This document shows positions 38,627 through 47,941 of a DNA stretch of 64,000 nucleotides, in pieces (position 1 is the first letter of the stretch; every line of letters begins with the position of its first letter). The translations under genes were made by a program, and so were the position numbers. The stretch lies in NCBI RefSeq assembly GCF_014138435.1, contig NZ_JACJIM010000002.1, positions 124,001 to 188,000 on the forward strand. The letters are read 5' to 3'. The stretch is from Methylobacterium fujisawaense. Its GTDB lineage: Bacteria > Pseudomonadota > Alphaproteobacteria > Rhizobiales > Beijerinckiaceae. The notes under the pieces are model-generated. The model did not search any database and had not been told where the DNA came from. It saw nothing but the letters and a program-made list of their open reading frames with translations.

Positions 38627-39781
38627 TCAGCGCAGCCAGGTCTTCAGCCGCGACACCGCTTCGCGGCACTCGGCCTCCGAGCCCGCGAACGAGAACCGGA
38701 CGTGGTGGTGGCCGAGATCCGGGTCGAAATCGAGACCCGGCGTCGCCGCGACATCGGCCTCGTCCAGCATCCGCCGGCAGAAATCCGAGGCGTCGTCGGT
38801 GAGGTTCGAGACGTCGGCGTAGAGGTAGAAGGCGCCGTCGGCGGGATGCACGCGGCCGAGGCCGAGGGCCGGGAGCGCATCCAGCAGGATCGCGCGGTTG
38901 CGCGCGTAGCTGTCGCGCACGGCGTCCAGGTCCTCCGTGGCGTCGAAGGCCGCCAGCGCACCGACCTGCGAGAGGTAGGGCGCCGAGATGTAGAGGTTCT
39001 GCGCCAGCCGCTCGATCGGGCGGACCAGCGCCTCCGGCACGACCATCCAGCCGACGCGCCAGCCGGTCATGCAATGGTATTTCGAGAAGGAGTTGATGAC
39101 GACCGCGTCGGGGTCGAAGCGCAGGGCCGTGACCGTGGGCAGGCCGTAGCTGAGGCCGTGATAGATCTCGTCGGAGATCAGCGGCAGGCCGAGGATGCGC
39201 GTCGCCGCGCAGAGATCCTGCAGGGCGGCCTCCGTGATCACCGTGCCGGAGGGATTGGCCGGGCTCATCACCAGCGCCCCGGCGACCGGCGCGCGGGCAT
39301 GGGTCTCGCGGAGCAGGGCGGCGGTCGGGGCGAAGCGGTCCTCGGCGCGCAGCACCATCGGCGCCGGAACGAGGTCGAGGGCCGTCAGGATGCTGCGATA
39401 GGCCGGGTATCCGGGCTGCGGCACGGCGACCCGGTCGCCGGAATCGAACAGGCTCATGAAGGCGAGGACGAAGCCGGCCGAGGATCCGGTCGTGATCACC
39501 ACCCGCTCCGGGCTCACCGCGACGCCGTGCCGCTCGGCATAGTCCCGGGCGATGCGGGCCCGAAGGGCGGGCAGGCCGAGGGCCTCCGTGTAGGGGATGC
39601 GGCCGGTGGCGAGCGCCGCCTGCGCGGCCGCGATCACCGGGCCGGGCGCGGGGGCGGAGGGCTGGCCCACCTCCATTCGCACCACGTCGACGCCAGCCCG
39701 CGCCTTGGCGGCGGCGGCGGCCATGACATCCATCGCGAGGAACGGCTGGACTGCGGCGGCCCGCCGGGAGATCGGGGTCAT
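38627..39781 (-). CDS. PLP-dependent aminotransferase, class I/II
   Basis: 384 residues. PLP lysine in INSFSKYHCMTGWRVGWMV (about 235), the Asn and Tyr contacts in SPANPSGTV and DEIYHGLSYG, and the C-terminal Arg in HHHVRFSFAGSEAECREAV. The fold and length match aspartate/alanine-type or valine-pyruvate-type aminotransferases; the amino acid used cannot be read from sequence. Convergent with gph, 3 bases apart. Confidence 0.9.
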   Translation of the reverse strand: MTPISRRAAAVQPFLAMDVMAAAAAKARAGVDVVRMEVGQPSAPAPGPVIAAAQAALATGRIPYTEALGLPALRARIARDYAERHGVAVSPERVVITTGSSAGFVLAFMSLFDSGDRVAVPQPGYPAYRSILTALDLVPAPMVLRAEDRFAPTAALLRETHARAPVAGALVMSPANPSGTVITEAALQDLCAATRILGLPLISDEIYHGLSYGLPTVTALRFDPDAVVINSFSKYHCMTGWRVGWMVVPEALVRPIERLAQNLYISAPYLSQVGALAAFDATEDLDAVRDSYARNRAILLDALPALGLGRVHPADGAFYLYADVSNLTDDASDFCRRMLDEADVAATPGLDFDPDLGHHHVRFSFAGSEAECREAVSRLKTWLR

Positions 39782-39991
39782 GGCATCCCTCGCTGCAAAG
39801 TCGTCTGCGCCGCGCTGCCGGCGCGCCGGGGGTAGACCCTCGCGGCCCGCGCCTCAACCGGATGCCGGACCGGCAGCCGCGACCGATTCGATCGGCACGG
39901 GCAGGATTTGACCGGACGCCGCGAAAACGCCTAACCCAGCCCCTACCGCTCGCGCCACGCGCGGGCCGGCCTGCCGCGCAAGCGAGGATCC

Positions 39992-40774
39992 ATGCCTTTC
40001 ATCCGCCCCCTGCCCGCGCTGGTCCTGGCGCTCGGCCTCGTCGCCGTCCCCGCCCTCGCGCAGACCGCGACGCCCCCCGCCGCGCCCTTCACGGACGCGC
40101 AGCGCGCCGGCATCGAGGCGATCGTCAAGGACTACCTGATCAAGCATCCCGAGGTGCTTCAGGAGGCCCTTGCCGAGGCTGAGAAGCAGCAGGCCGAGAC
40201 GCAGCGTCTCGCCCAGGCCGCCGCCTTGAAGGAGTCGCGCGAGGCGCTGCTCAACGGGCCCCACGATGTCGTCGCCGGCAACCCGTCGGGCGACGTCACG
40301 CTGGTCGAGTTCTTCGATTACAATTGCGGTTACTGCCGCAAGGCGCTGGCTGACGTCCAGACGCTGATCAAGTCCGATCCGAAGCTGCGGGTGGTGATCA
40401 AGGACTTCCCGGTGCTCGGCCCGGAATCGCTCGAGGCGAGCCAGGTGGCCATCGCGGTGCGCCAGCAGCTCAAGGGCGACAAGCTGTGGGAGTTCCACCA
40501 GAAGCTCCTGGAGACCAAGGGCCGGGTGAACGGCGCCCGGGCTATCCAGGTCGCCAAGGACCTCGGCGCCGACACGACCAAGCTCCAGAAGGACATGGCC
40601 TCCCCCGAGGTGAAGGCCGCGCTCAGCGAGAACCGCGGTCTCGGCGATCGTCTGGGCCTCTCGGGCACGCCGGCCTTCATCATCGGCGACGAGGTGATCC
40701 CGGGCGCGGTCGGCGTCGAGCCGATCCGCAAGACCATCGCCGACGTGCGCCAGTGCGGCCACGCCTCCTGCTGA
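39992..40774 (+). CDS. DsbA family thiol:disulfide oxidoreductase
   Basis: 260 residues. Signal peptide [16 protein letters not shown], a helical N-terminal part that resembles the ScsC/DsbA dimerisation arm ([31 protein letters not shown], about 38-70), then a thioredoxin fold with CGYC (about 111-114) in [18 protein letters not shown] and cis-Pro in [19 protein letters not shown]. It oxidises or isomerises disulfides in periplasmic proteins. It precedes accB by about 160 bases on the same strand, with a possible terminator between. Confidence 0.93.
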   Translation: MPFIRPLPALVLALGLVAVPALAQTATPPAAPFTDAQRAGIEAIVKDYLIKHPEVLQEALAEAEKQQAETQRLAQAAALKESREALLNGPHDVVAGNPSGDVTLVEFFDYNCGYCRKALADVQTLIKSDPKLRVVIKDFPVLGPESLEASQVAIAVRQQLKGDKLWEFHQKLLETKGRVNGARAIQVAKDLGADTTKLQKDMASPEVKAALSENRGLGDRLGLSGTPAFIIGDEVIPGAVGVEPIRKTIADVRQCGHASC

Positions 40775-40799
40775 GCTGACGGATCGACCCGACGGACCC

Positions 40800-40841
40800 C
40801 GAAGGCGTTCCGCGCAGCCTTGTCGCGCCGGGGCGCCTTCG
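40800..40841 (+). terminator. Possible terminator between the DsbA-family gene and accB
   Basis: Outer arms CGAAGGCG and CGCCTTCG (8 bp) enclose a GC-rich loop; only GTCTAA follows, so U-richness is poor. Confidence 0.4.
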
Positions 40842-40931
40842 TCTAAGAGCCGCCAGCCGCAGGGCCGCGGTGGAGGTCCAGGGCCGAGCCCGGATGGACG
40901 CACCGACGTGCCGCGAGACGAAGTAGGCCGG

Positions 40932-41405
40932 ATGCCAAAGAACGACGCCATCGATCCCGAACTCGTGCGCGAGCTCGCCAACCTCGTCACCGAGACCGGC
41001 CTGTCCGAGATCGAGGTCGAGAAGGGCGACCTGCGCATCCGTGTCGCGCGGCGGCTCGAACCCGTGAATGTTCAGGTGGCGGCGCCCGCGCCCCTCGCGG
41101 CCGTGGCCTCGCCCCCGGCGGCGGCCGCGGCGCCGTCCCCCCTCGCCCCGGCCGAGCCGGCCCGCGCGCAGCCCGGCACCGTGCCCTCGCCGATGGTCGG
41201 GACCGCCTATCTCCGGCCCTCGCCCGACGCCAAGGCCTTCGTGGATGTGGGCTCGAAGGTCGAGGTCGGCGACAAGCTTCTGCTCATCGAGGCGATGAAG
41301 ACCTTCAACGAGATCGTGGCGCCCCGCGCCGGCACGATCAGCGCGATCTTCGTCGAGGACGGTCAGCCGGTCGAGTTCGGCGAGGCCCTGCTCGTCATCA
41401 CTTAG
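40932..41405 (+). CDS. accB: Acetyl-CoA carboxylase biotin carboxyl carrier protein
   Basis: Carries biotin between the carboxylase and carboxyltransferase. 157 residues. N-terminal helical part, an alanine/proline linker (about 50-85), and the biotinyl domain with [23 protein letters not shown] and the biotin-lysine in [16 protein letters not shown] (near 120). The motif is AMKTF instead of the commoner AMKMM/AMKLM. ATG at 40932; a GTG at 40908 adds eight residues. Upstream of accC as usual. Confidence 0.95.
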   Translation: MPKNDAIDPELVRELANLVTETGLSEIEVEKGDLRIRVARRLEPVNVQVAAPAPLAAVASPPAAAAAPSPLAPAEPARAQPGTVPSPMVGTAYLRPSPDAKAFVDVGSKVEVGDKLLLIEAMKTFNEIVAPRAGTISAIFVEDGQPVEFGEALLVIT

Positions 41406-41509
41406 GACGTCCGCCGGGCGCTCGCCGCTCCGTCCCGGACGATGCCGCAACTCAAGAGGATAGAGCATCCTGCGCGGTCCGGGATCGCCAGGACGCCCTA
41501 ACGGGTCCG

Positions 41510-42862
41510 ATGTTCGACAAGATCCTGATCGCGAACCGCGGCGAGATCGCCCTGCGCATTCTGCGGGCGGCGAAGGAACTCGGGATCGCCACCGTGGCGG
41601 TCCACTCCACCGCCGACGCGGATGCCATGCATGTGCGGCTGGCCGACGAGAGCGTCTGCATCGGGCCGCCCGCCGCCCGCGACAGCTACCTCAACATCCC
41701 GTCGATCATCGCGGCCTGCGAGATCACCGGAGCGGATGCCGTGCATCCCGGCTACGGCTTCCTCTCGGAGAATGCCCGCTTCGCCGAAGTGCTGGCCCAT
41801 CACCAGATCGGCTTTATCGGCCCCAAGGCGCAGCACATCCGCACCATGGGCGACAAGATCGAGGCGAAGCGCACGGCGCTGAAACTCGGCATCCCCTGCG
41901 TGCCGGGCTCGGAGGGCGGGGTCGAGGATCCCCATGAGGCCAAGCGCGTCGCAGCGGAGATCGGCTATCCGGTCCTCGTCAAGGCGGCGGCCGGCGGCGG
42001 CGGCCGCGGCATGAAGGTCGCGCGCACCGAGGCCGAGCTTGAGCAGGCGATCGGCATGGCCCGGTCCGAGGCCAAGGCCGCCTTCGGCGACGACGCGGTC
42101 TATCTCGAGAAATATCTGGAGAAGCCCCGCCACATCGAGGTGCAGGTGCTGGGTGACGGGCGCGGCGGCGCCGTCCACCTCGCCGAGCGCGACTGCTCGC
42201 TCCAGCGCCGTCACCAGAAGGTGTGGGAGGAAGGCGGCTCGCCGGCGCTCAACGAATCGATGCGCGCCGAGATCGGCGGCATCTGCGCCAACGCCATGAA
42301 GGAACTCGGCTATCTCGGCGCCGGGACCGTCGAGTTCCTGTACGAGGACGGCCGATTCTACTTCATCGAGATGAACACCCGCATCCAGGTCGAGCATCCG
42401 GTGACCGAGATGATCACCGGAATCGACCTCGTCATCGAACAGATCCAGGTCGCCTCGGGGGGGGCGCTCTCGGTCAGCCAGGCGGACATCAAGGTCGAGG
42501 GCCACGCCATCGAGTGTCGGATCAATGCCGAACATCCGGAGACCTTCCGGCCTTCGCCGGGCGAGATCACCCATTATCACACGCCGGGCGGCCTCGGCGT
42601 CCGGGTCGATTCGGCGGCGTTCCAGGGCTACCGGATCCCGCCGAACTACGATTCGCTGATCGGCAAGCTGATCGTCCATGGCCGGACCCGCAACGAGTGC
42701 CTGATGCGCCTGCGCCGGGCGCTGGACGAGTTCGTGATCGACGGCATCGACACGACGCTGCCGCTGTTCCGGACGCTGGTCCGCAACCCGGACGTGCAGA
42801 ACGGCCTTTACGACATCCATTGGCTGGAGCATTTCTTGGAAGACGGCGGCATGAAAGCCTGA
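41510..42862 (+). CDS. accC: Acetyl-CoA carboxylase biotin carboxylase subunit
   Basis: ATP-dependent carboxylation of BCCP biotin, the first half-reaction of fatty acid synthesis. 450 residues, the standard length. Motifs: [31 protein letters not shown], glycine-rich ATP loop [41 protein letters not shown] and the C-terminal domain. It follows accB by 104 bases and precedes aat by about 80. Many Alphaproteobacteria place aroQ before accB; it is absent here. Confidence 0.98.
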   Translation: MFDKILIANRGEIALRILRAAKELGIATVAVHSTADADAMHVRLADESVCIGPPAARDSYLNIPSIIAACEITGADAVHPGYGFLSENARFAEVLAHHQIGFIGPKAQHIRTMGDKIEAKRTALKLGIPCVPGSEGGVEDPHEAKRVAAEIGYPVLVKAAAGGGGRGMKVARTEAELEQAIGMARSEAKAAFGDDAVYLEKYLEKPRHIEVQVLGDGRGGAVHLAERDCSLQRRHQKVWEEGGSPALNESMRAEIGGICANAMKELGYLGAGTVEFLYEDGRFYFIEMNTRIQVEHPVTEMITGIDLVIEQIQVASGGALSVSQADIKVEGHAIECRINAEHPETFRPSPGEITHYHTPGGLGVRVDSAAFQGYRIPPNYDSLIGKLIVHGRTRNECLMRLRRALDEFVIDGIDTTLPLFRTLVRNPDVQNGLYDIHWLEHFLEDGGMKA

Positions 42863-42941
42863 CCGGACCGGGGCGGGGCTGCGGCGACCGCTCCACGCGC
42901 GGGATCTGGTCTTCGCGCCGGCCGCGCGCGACACTCACGGC

Positions 42942-43625
42942 ATGCACGATTCCGCCCGCGTGGACATCACCCCCGAGATCCTGCTGAAGGCCTACGCGGC
43001 GGGAATCTTCCCGATGGCGGAGGACGCCGACGACCCGACGCTCTATTGGGTCGAGCCCAAGGCGCGGGGCGTGTTGCCCCTCGACGCGTTCCGCGTCCCC
43101 CGGCGCCTCGCCCGGACGGTGCGGTCCGACCAGTTCGTGGTCCGCTGCGACACCGACTTCGAAGCTGTGATCGACGGTTGCGCCGCGCCGCGCCGGGACA
43201 GCGAGCGCACCTGGATCAACGCACGGATCCGCGAACTCTACGGCGCCCTGTTCGATCTCGGCCATGTCCACACGGTCGAGGTCTATGCGGGCGCGGACGG
43301 GCGGCTCGTCGGCGGCCTGTACGGTGTCTCGTTGGGGGCGGCCTTCTTCGGCGAGAGCATGTTCCACGAGGTGCGCGACGCCTCGAAGGTCGCCCTCGTC
43401 CACCTGATGGCCCGCCTCCGCGCCGGGCACTACCGGCTCGCCGATACCCAGTTCGTCACCGACCATCTCACCCAGTTCGGTGCCGAGGAGGTGCCGCGGC
43501 ACGTCTACAAGCGGCGGCTCGCCGAAGCCCTCGATCAGGTCGCCGACTGGAACGTCTGGCCCGGCGACGGCTCGATGCCGGGCGCGCGGGTCCTCGAGGC
43601 TCTGGAATCTCCGGACCTGCCTTAG
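42942..43625 (+). CDS. aat: Leucyl/phenylalanyl-tRNA-protein transferase
   Basis: Adds Leu or Phe to N-terminal Arg/Lys of proteins, creating N-degrons for ClpAP. 227 residues. Marks: [28 protein letters not shown] (about 20-45), [44 protein letters not shown], and [19 protein letters not shown]. Slightly shorter at the C-terminus than E. coli Aat. Downstream of accC with the same orientation, a common alphaproteobacterial order. Confidence 0.96.
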   Translation: MHDSARVDITPEILLKAYAAGIFPMAEDADDPTLYWVEPKARGVLPLDAFRVPRRLARTVRSDQFVVRCDTDFEAVIDGCAAPRRDSERTWINARIRELYGALFDLGHVHTVEVYAGADGRLVGGLYGVSLGAAFFGESMFHEVRDASKVALVHLMARLRAGHYRLADTQFVTDHLTQFGAEEVPRHVYKRRLAEALDQVADWNVWPGDGSMPGARVLEALESPDLP

Positions 43626-43691
43626 GGTCGAGATCCCAGAGGATCCCGGTCGAGCTGCCAGGCGTCGGAGCGGACGATCCGGAGGCCGGCG

Positions 43692-44057
43692 TCAGCGCCG
43701 GCGCCGGTGCCGGTAGCCGGTCGAGAACGAGGCGTACTGCCGGCCGCGCGCGGACCGGTAGCGCCGGCGGCGGCTGGTGCTGGCCTCGGCCGTCTCCTCC
43801 ACCTGGGGGATTGGCTCTGCCATGGCGGCCGCCGGGGTGGCAGCCGTGGCCACAGCGGTGTCGGCCGAGGCGTAGCCGCCGGCGACGTTCTTGGCCGCGG
43901 GGCCGAACATCGCGAGGCATTGATTGTAGGCGAGGTCGTTCTTCAGGCGCTCGCATTCACCGATAGAGCGCGGGGTCCCCTGAGCCAGGACCGGCAAGGG
44001 CGCCAGCATCACGACGAGGGCAGCCAGAGGCGTAAGGCATAGGGGCGGGCGGTGCAC
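43692..44057 (-). CDS. Exported protein with arginine-rich tail
   Basis: 121 residues. Signal peptide LAALVVMLAPLPVLAQ, then a short conserved-looking part with paired cysteines SIGECERLKNDLAYNQCLAMFGPA, an alanine/threonine-rich linker and a highly basic end (SRRRRYRSARGRQYASFSTGYRHRRRR). The Cys-x12-Cys pair could form a helical hairpin disulfide. The positively charged tail could bind nucleic acid, lipid or polysaccharide. No family recognised. It ends about 65 bases from the convergent aat stop. Confidence 0.7.
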   Translation of the reverse strand: MHRPPLCLTPLAALVVMLAPLPVLAQGTPRSIGECERLKNDLAYNQCLAMFGPAAKNVAGGYASADTAVATAATPAAAMAEPIPQVEETAEASTSRRRRYRSARGRQYASFSTGYRHRRRR

Positions 44058-44126
44058 GGAGCGGGATCTCGAGCGGGAACGGGCAGGCTTGTGATCCCCG
44101 AGTGCGGCAAAATCGAGGGATCGGCG

Positions 44127-44333
44127 TCAGCGATCGGGCCGCTCCATCCACCGGATCAGCGGCATCAGCGGGAAGATCCAGGCGATGCCGAGAATCGAGT
44201 AGATCACCGCCTGCACCGGCGCGGGCGTCTCCGCGATGCGGCTGTCGGCCAGGGCCATCGCCAGCGGGCCGTAGAGGCAGACGAAGGCGAGGATCACGAG
44301 GGTGCCGATCAGGGTTCGGGTGCGGCGGCGCAT
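44127..44333 (-). CDS. DUF2842 membrane protein
   Basis: 68 residues with two hydrophobic segments (LIGTLVILAFVCLYGPLAMAL and VQAVIYSILGIAWIFPLMPLIRWM), the exact size and layout of DUF2842. The family is restricted to Alphaproteobacteria and has no known role. It is divergent from ctaA, so the two may share the region between 44334 and 44519. Confidence 0.85.
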   Translation of the reverse strand: MRRRTRTLIGTLVILAFVCLYGPLAMALADSRIAETPAPVQAVIYSILGIAWIFPLMPLIRWMERPDR

Positions 44334-44519
44334 TGCTGTGTCCGTGGCCTCGCGGCCGGCGCTCCCGGCGCCGACCGGGGACGGCTACCGTCCTGTGATC
44401 CGGTTGGCAACGCGCCCGCTGACGCGGGCTGCGGCGCCGGCGCCGTTGCTGGGCGGTCGGACATCCCCTAACCCGAAGGCGGCGGCCGGGGCATCCCGGC
44501 ATCCGTGGAAGGGACGGGC

Positions 44520-45623
44520 ATGGACATGAGTGGCGCGGGCGACCGGCGGTCGGGGGCGGTGCGGACCTGGCTCTACGTGGTCGCGGCCATGGTCGTCGCC
44601 ATGGTGGCGGTCGGCGGCGCGACGCGTCTGACCGGGTCCGGCCTGTCGATCACCGAGTGGCGCCCCGTCACCGGGGCGATCCCCCCCCTCACCGAGGCCG
44701 ACTGGGCCGCCGAATTCGCCAAGTACAAGGACACGCCGCAATACAACATCCTCAACCAGGGGATGGGATTGTCCGCGTTCAAGGTCCTGTATGGCTGGGA
44801 ATGGGGCCATCGCGTCCTCGGCCGGCTCATCGGCCTCGTGTTCTTCCTGCCGCTGATCGTGTTCTGGTGGCAGGGCCGGATCAGCCGGCGTCTCGGATTC
44901 GGGCTGCTCGGCCTCGGCGTGCTCGGCGGCCTTCAGGGCGCCATCGGCTGGATCATGGTCGCTTCGGGCCTCCAGCCCGGCATGACCGCGGTGGCCCCGC
45001 TCAAGCTCGCCCTGCACCTCACCACCGCCAGCCTGATCCTGGCCGGCCTCGTCTGGCTGGCGGCGGGCGAGCGCCGCGGCGTCCTGGCACCGGTCCCGGC
45101 GCGCCTGCAGGCGACTGCGATGGTGCTCCCGATCCTGGTGCTGGTGCAGATCTTCCTCGGAGGGCTCGTCGCCGGCTCCCATGCCGGCCTCGTCTTCAAT
45201 ACCTGGCCCACCATGGACGGCGCTTTCGTGCCGCCGCTGGATAGCCTGTTCGCGATCCGGCCCTGGATCGAGAACTTCGTCGACAACCACGCCCTGGTTC
45301 AGTTCGACCATCGGGTGACGGCCTATCTGGTCCTGGTCGTGGCGATCCTTCACGCCATCGACGCCCGCCTCACCGGGCCGGCGAACGCGGCCGGCCGCGC
45401 CAACGGTGTCGTGATCCTCGTTCTCGCCCAGATGGCGCTGGGAATCGCGACGCTGCTCCTCGCCGTTCCGCTCTGGGCGGCGCTCGCGCATCAGGTGCTG
45501 GCCATGGCCGTGCTGACGATGGCGACAGTCCATGCCCGGATCAGCCGGGGATCCGGCGTAGTGATGCCGGCGGCCGCGGAGCCGCCCCTGGGGTTCGAGG
45601 GGCTGGCGAGAGGCCGGATCTAG
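44520..45623 (+). CDS. ctaA: Heme A synthase, COX15/CtaA family
   Basis: Converts heme O to heme A for cytochrome aa3 oxidase, in the inner membrane. 367 residues from the ATG at 44520, with GGAAGGG upstream; a GTG at 44505 is in frame. Eight hydrophobic segments. Signature residues: GGATRLTGSGLSITEWRPVTG, EWGHRVLGR, LHLTTASLILAGL, GSHAGLVFNTWPTMDG and FDHRVTAY, which hold the heme-ligand histidines. The other cox genes are not in this window. Confidence 0.93.
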   Translation: MDMSGAGDRRSGAVRTWLYVVAAMVVAMVAVGGATRLTGSGLSITEWRPVTGAIPPLTEADWAAEFAKYKDTPQYNILNQGMGLSAFKVLYGWEWGHRVLGRLIGLVFFLPLIVFWWQGRISRRLGFGLLGLGVLGGLQGAIGWIMVASGLQPGMTAVAPLKLALHLTTASLILAGLVWLAAGERRGVLAPVPARLQATAMVLPILVLVQIFLGGLVAGSHAGLVFNTWPTMDGAFVPPLDSLFAIRPWIENFVDNHALVQFDHRVTAYLVLVVAILHAIDARLTGPANAAGRANGVVILVLAQMALGIATLLLAVPLWAALAHQVLAMAVLTMATVHARISRGSGVVMPAAAEPPLGFEGLARGRI

Positions 45624-45773
45624 GCTATCGTGCGGTGCGGCCATCGTGCTGCGCTGCACGAGACTTTTACCGCTTTTAGTGGAACCTTGGGATAACTCCG
45701 CATCAGCAATCTGCACGGGGAACGACTTAGACTTCTCAAGCTTTATGCTGCAAGCGTTGCAGGAGGCTTCAAG

Positions 45774-46457
45774 ATGTCTCTCGCGGAAGATGGCCGACCC
45801 CTCTCCCTGACCTGGCACTACACGCCGCGGGAGATCGTGGCGGATGGCGTGATCCACGGCCTCGGCGTTCTCCTCGGTTTCGCCGGCGCGGTAGCCCTGG
45901 TGGCCACGGCGGTCACCACACATCTCGGCCTCGGCGAGCGGGCGGCAGTCGTCGTCTACGCCGCGGCACTGGTCCTGATGCTCGGCGTCTCTGCCCTCTA
46001 CAACCTGTACCCCGTGAGTCCGCGCAAATGGCTGCTCCGCCGCGCCGACCATGCCCTGATCTACCTGATGATCGCCGGCACCTACACGCCGCTGGTCGCC
46101 CTCGTGGGGTCGGGGATCCGAGCCTACGCGCTGCTGGCGATCATCTGGGTGGTGGCGCTGATCGGGATCGCCGTGAAGCTGCTCCTGCCGGGCCGGTTCG
46201 ATCGGCTGTCGATCGGCCTCTACCTGCTGCTGGGCTGGAGCGGCCTGCTCGCGTACGAATCCGTCATCGCAGCGCTCCAGCCCACGGCTCTGTGGCTGCT
46301 GGGCATCGGCGGGGCGCTCTACTCCATCGGTGTGATCTTCCACATCTGGCGAACCCTGCCCTTCCAGAATGCGATCTGGCACGGCTTCGTCCTGGCCGCG
46401 GCGGCCTGCCATTACGGGATGATCTGGGCCAGCCTGAACGGCGCACCGCTGACATAG
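45774..46457 (+). CDS. Hemolysin III family (PAQR-like) membrane protein
   Basis: 227 residues with about seven hydrophobic segments. The family start REIVADGVIHGLGVLLGFAG, the SALYNLYPVSPRKWLLRRADHALIYLMIAGTYTP block with conserved His and Asp, and the C-terminal HGFVLAAAACHYGMI show the metal-binding residues of the hemolysin III/adiponectin-receptor superfamily. AGGAGG lies 8 bases before the ATG. Hydrolase or membrane-homeostasis functions have been proposed for the family; none can be assigned here. Confidence 0.9.
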   Translation: MSLAEDGRPLSLTWHYTPREIVADGVIHGLGVLLGFAGAVALVATAVTTHLGLGERAAVVVYAAALVLMLGVSALYNLYPVSPRKWLLRRADHALIYLMIAGTYTPLVALVGSGIRAYALLAIIWVVALIGIAVKLLLPGRFDRLSIGLYLLLGWSGLLAYESVIAALQPTALWLLGIGGALYSIGVIFHIWRTLPFQNAIWHGFVLAAAACHYGMIWASLNGAPLT

Positions 46458-46566
46458 GGCGGGATCGGTTGCGGCCTCGCACGTAAAACTCCGCTTACCG
46501 TCCCGACCGAAAGGTCGAGCCCCCCGATCCTGCTTTAAGTGTCCCGCGACCGCCGGTGGATCATAA

Positions 46567-46588
46567 CCTGGGAACTTATATTCCCGGG
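46567..46588. promoter_or_regulatory. Imperfect 22-bp palindrome before the glycosyltransferase
   Basis: CCTGGGAACTTATATTCCCGGG reads as nearly its own reverse complement (arms CC.GGGAA and TTCCC.GG around an AT-rich 6-base centre). It lies 10 bases before the GTG at 46598, overlapping the ribosome binding region, so it could be an operator or a small hairpin. Confidence 0.4.
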
Positions 46589-46597
46589 AGCTGAACC

Positions 46598-47797
46598 GTG
46601 GTCCCGAAGTCGAACGCCTCTGGCAGTGCTGAGCGTTACCGGATCCTTCACGTGTTCCGGGCGCCCGTAGGCGGCCTGTTCCGGCACGTGATGGATCTCG
46701 CCCGCCTGCAGGCCGCCGCGGGCCATCAGGTCGGGATCGTCTGCGACGCCACCACCGGCGGCGAGCGCGCCGCGGGAGCCCTGGCGGATCTGCTGCCGAT
46801 CCTGGATCTCGGCCTCCTCCGCATCCCCATGCGCCGCAATCCGCATCCGTCGGACTGGTCCTGCCTCCGGAACGTCGCGCAACGGGCTGCCACGGTCGGC
46901 GCGGAGGTGCTTCACGGTCACGGCGCCAAAGGCGGTGTCTATGCACGCCTTGCCGGGGCGGGCCCGGCGATCCGCGCGTACACCCCGCATGGCGGCAGCT
47001 ACAATTACCGTCCGGGCACTGGACTCCACCGTCTCTACATGGGGGCCGAGGCGATGCTGGCCCGCCGCACCGACGCGTTCCTGTTCGAGAGCGAGTACGT
47101 CGCCGGCCGGCACCGGCGCTTCGTCGGCGGTCCCGAGCGTGTGACGCGGATCGTGCACAACGGTATCGCCGAGGCCGAGTTCGCGCCCCTGGACCGCGTC
47201 GCGGAGCCCTTCGACCTACTCTATGTCGGCGAGCTGCGGGAGGCCAAGGGTCTGCCCTATCTGCTCGAAGCCCTGGTCCGGCTCCGCGCCGAGGGCCGGG
47301 CGCTGCGCCTGCTGATGGTCGGTTCGGGCCCGGATGCCCAGAGCCTCCGCGAGACCGTGGCACGCCTCGGTCTCGCCGACGCGGTGGCGTTCGAGCCGCC
47401 CCAGGCGATTCGCTCCGTCCTCGCCCGCGGACGGATCCTGGTCGTCCCGTCGCTGGCGGAGTCGCTGCCCTACGTCGTGCTGGAAGCCGCGGCGGCGGCG
47501 CAGCCCCTGGTCGCCACCCGAGTCGGCGGCATACCGGAGATCTTCGGTCCGGCCGCATCCGATCTGGTCTCGTCCGGGGATGCGGGCGCGCTCGCAGACG
47601 GCATCCGGCGCGTCCTCGACGCCCCTCCCGATGTGCTCGCCGCCCGGACGCAGAGCCTCAGCGCATCGATCCGGCAGCGCTTCTCGCTGGAGCGCATGGG
47701 CAGCGAGGTGATCTCCGGCTACGCCGCGGCCTTCGAGGCCCGCGCGCAAAGCCGCAAGCCTGCCCCCGGTGAGATCGCTGGAGCCCGGACCGCCTGA
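46598..47797 (+). CDS. Glycosyltransferase family 4
   Basis: 399 residues from the GTG at 46598, with GGGAG upstream. N-terminal Rossmann half starts ILHVFRAPVGGLFRHVMDLARLQ; the C-terminal half carries LLYVGELREAKGLPYLLEAL and the donor-phosphate motif PSLAESLPYVVLEAAAAAQPLVATRVGGIPEIF, the usual GT4 E-x7-E equivalent. It transfers a sugar to a lipid-linked or surface glycan at the cytoplasmic face. Followed 144 bases later by a priming sugar-phosphate transferase, so both probably serve exopolysaccharide synthesis. Confidence 0.92.
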   Translation: MVPKSNASGSAERYRILHVFRAPVGGLFRHVMDLARLQAAAGHQVGIVCDATTGGERAAGALADLLPILDLGLLRIPMRRNPHPSDWSCLRNVAQRAATVGAEVLHGHGAKGGVYARLAGAGPAIRAYTPHGGSYNYRPGTGLHRLYMGAEAMLARRTDAFLFESEYVAGRHRRFVGGPERVTRIVHNGIAEAEFAPLDRVAEPFDLLYVGELREAKGLPYLLEALVRLRAEGRALRLLMVGSGPDAQSLRETVARLGLADAVAFEPPQAIRSVLARGRILVVPSLAESLPYVVLEAAAAAQPLVATRVGGIPEIFGPAASDLVSSGDAGALADGIRRVLDAPPDVLAARTQSLSASIRQRFSLERMGSEVISGYAAAFEARAQSRKPAPGEIAGARTA

Positions 47798-47941
47798 ACT
47801 CGGTCGCAGGGACGTGATGCGCCGGGGCTTGTGCGTCGCAGTGGAAAAAGCCGCGACACCCTCGCCCTTAAGTCTTCAATCAATGCCCCGTGCCAAGCTC
47901 CGTTCGAAGTGGCGGCTGCAGGGCTCGGGGGGAGCCGATCG

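Noticed and set aside
44385..47558. A 1057-residue minus-strand open frame.
   Set aside because: It crosses three well-supported plus-strand genes and has no family features.
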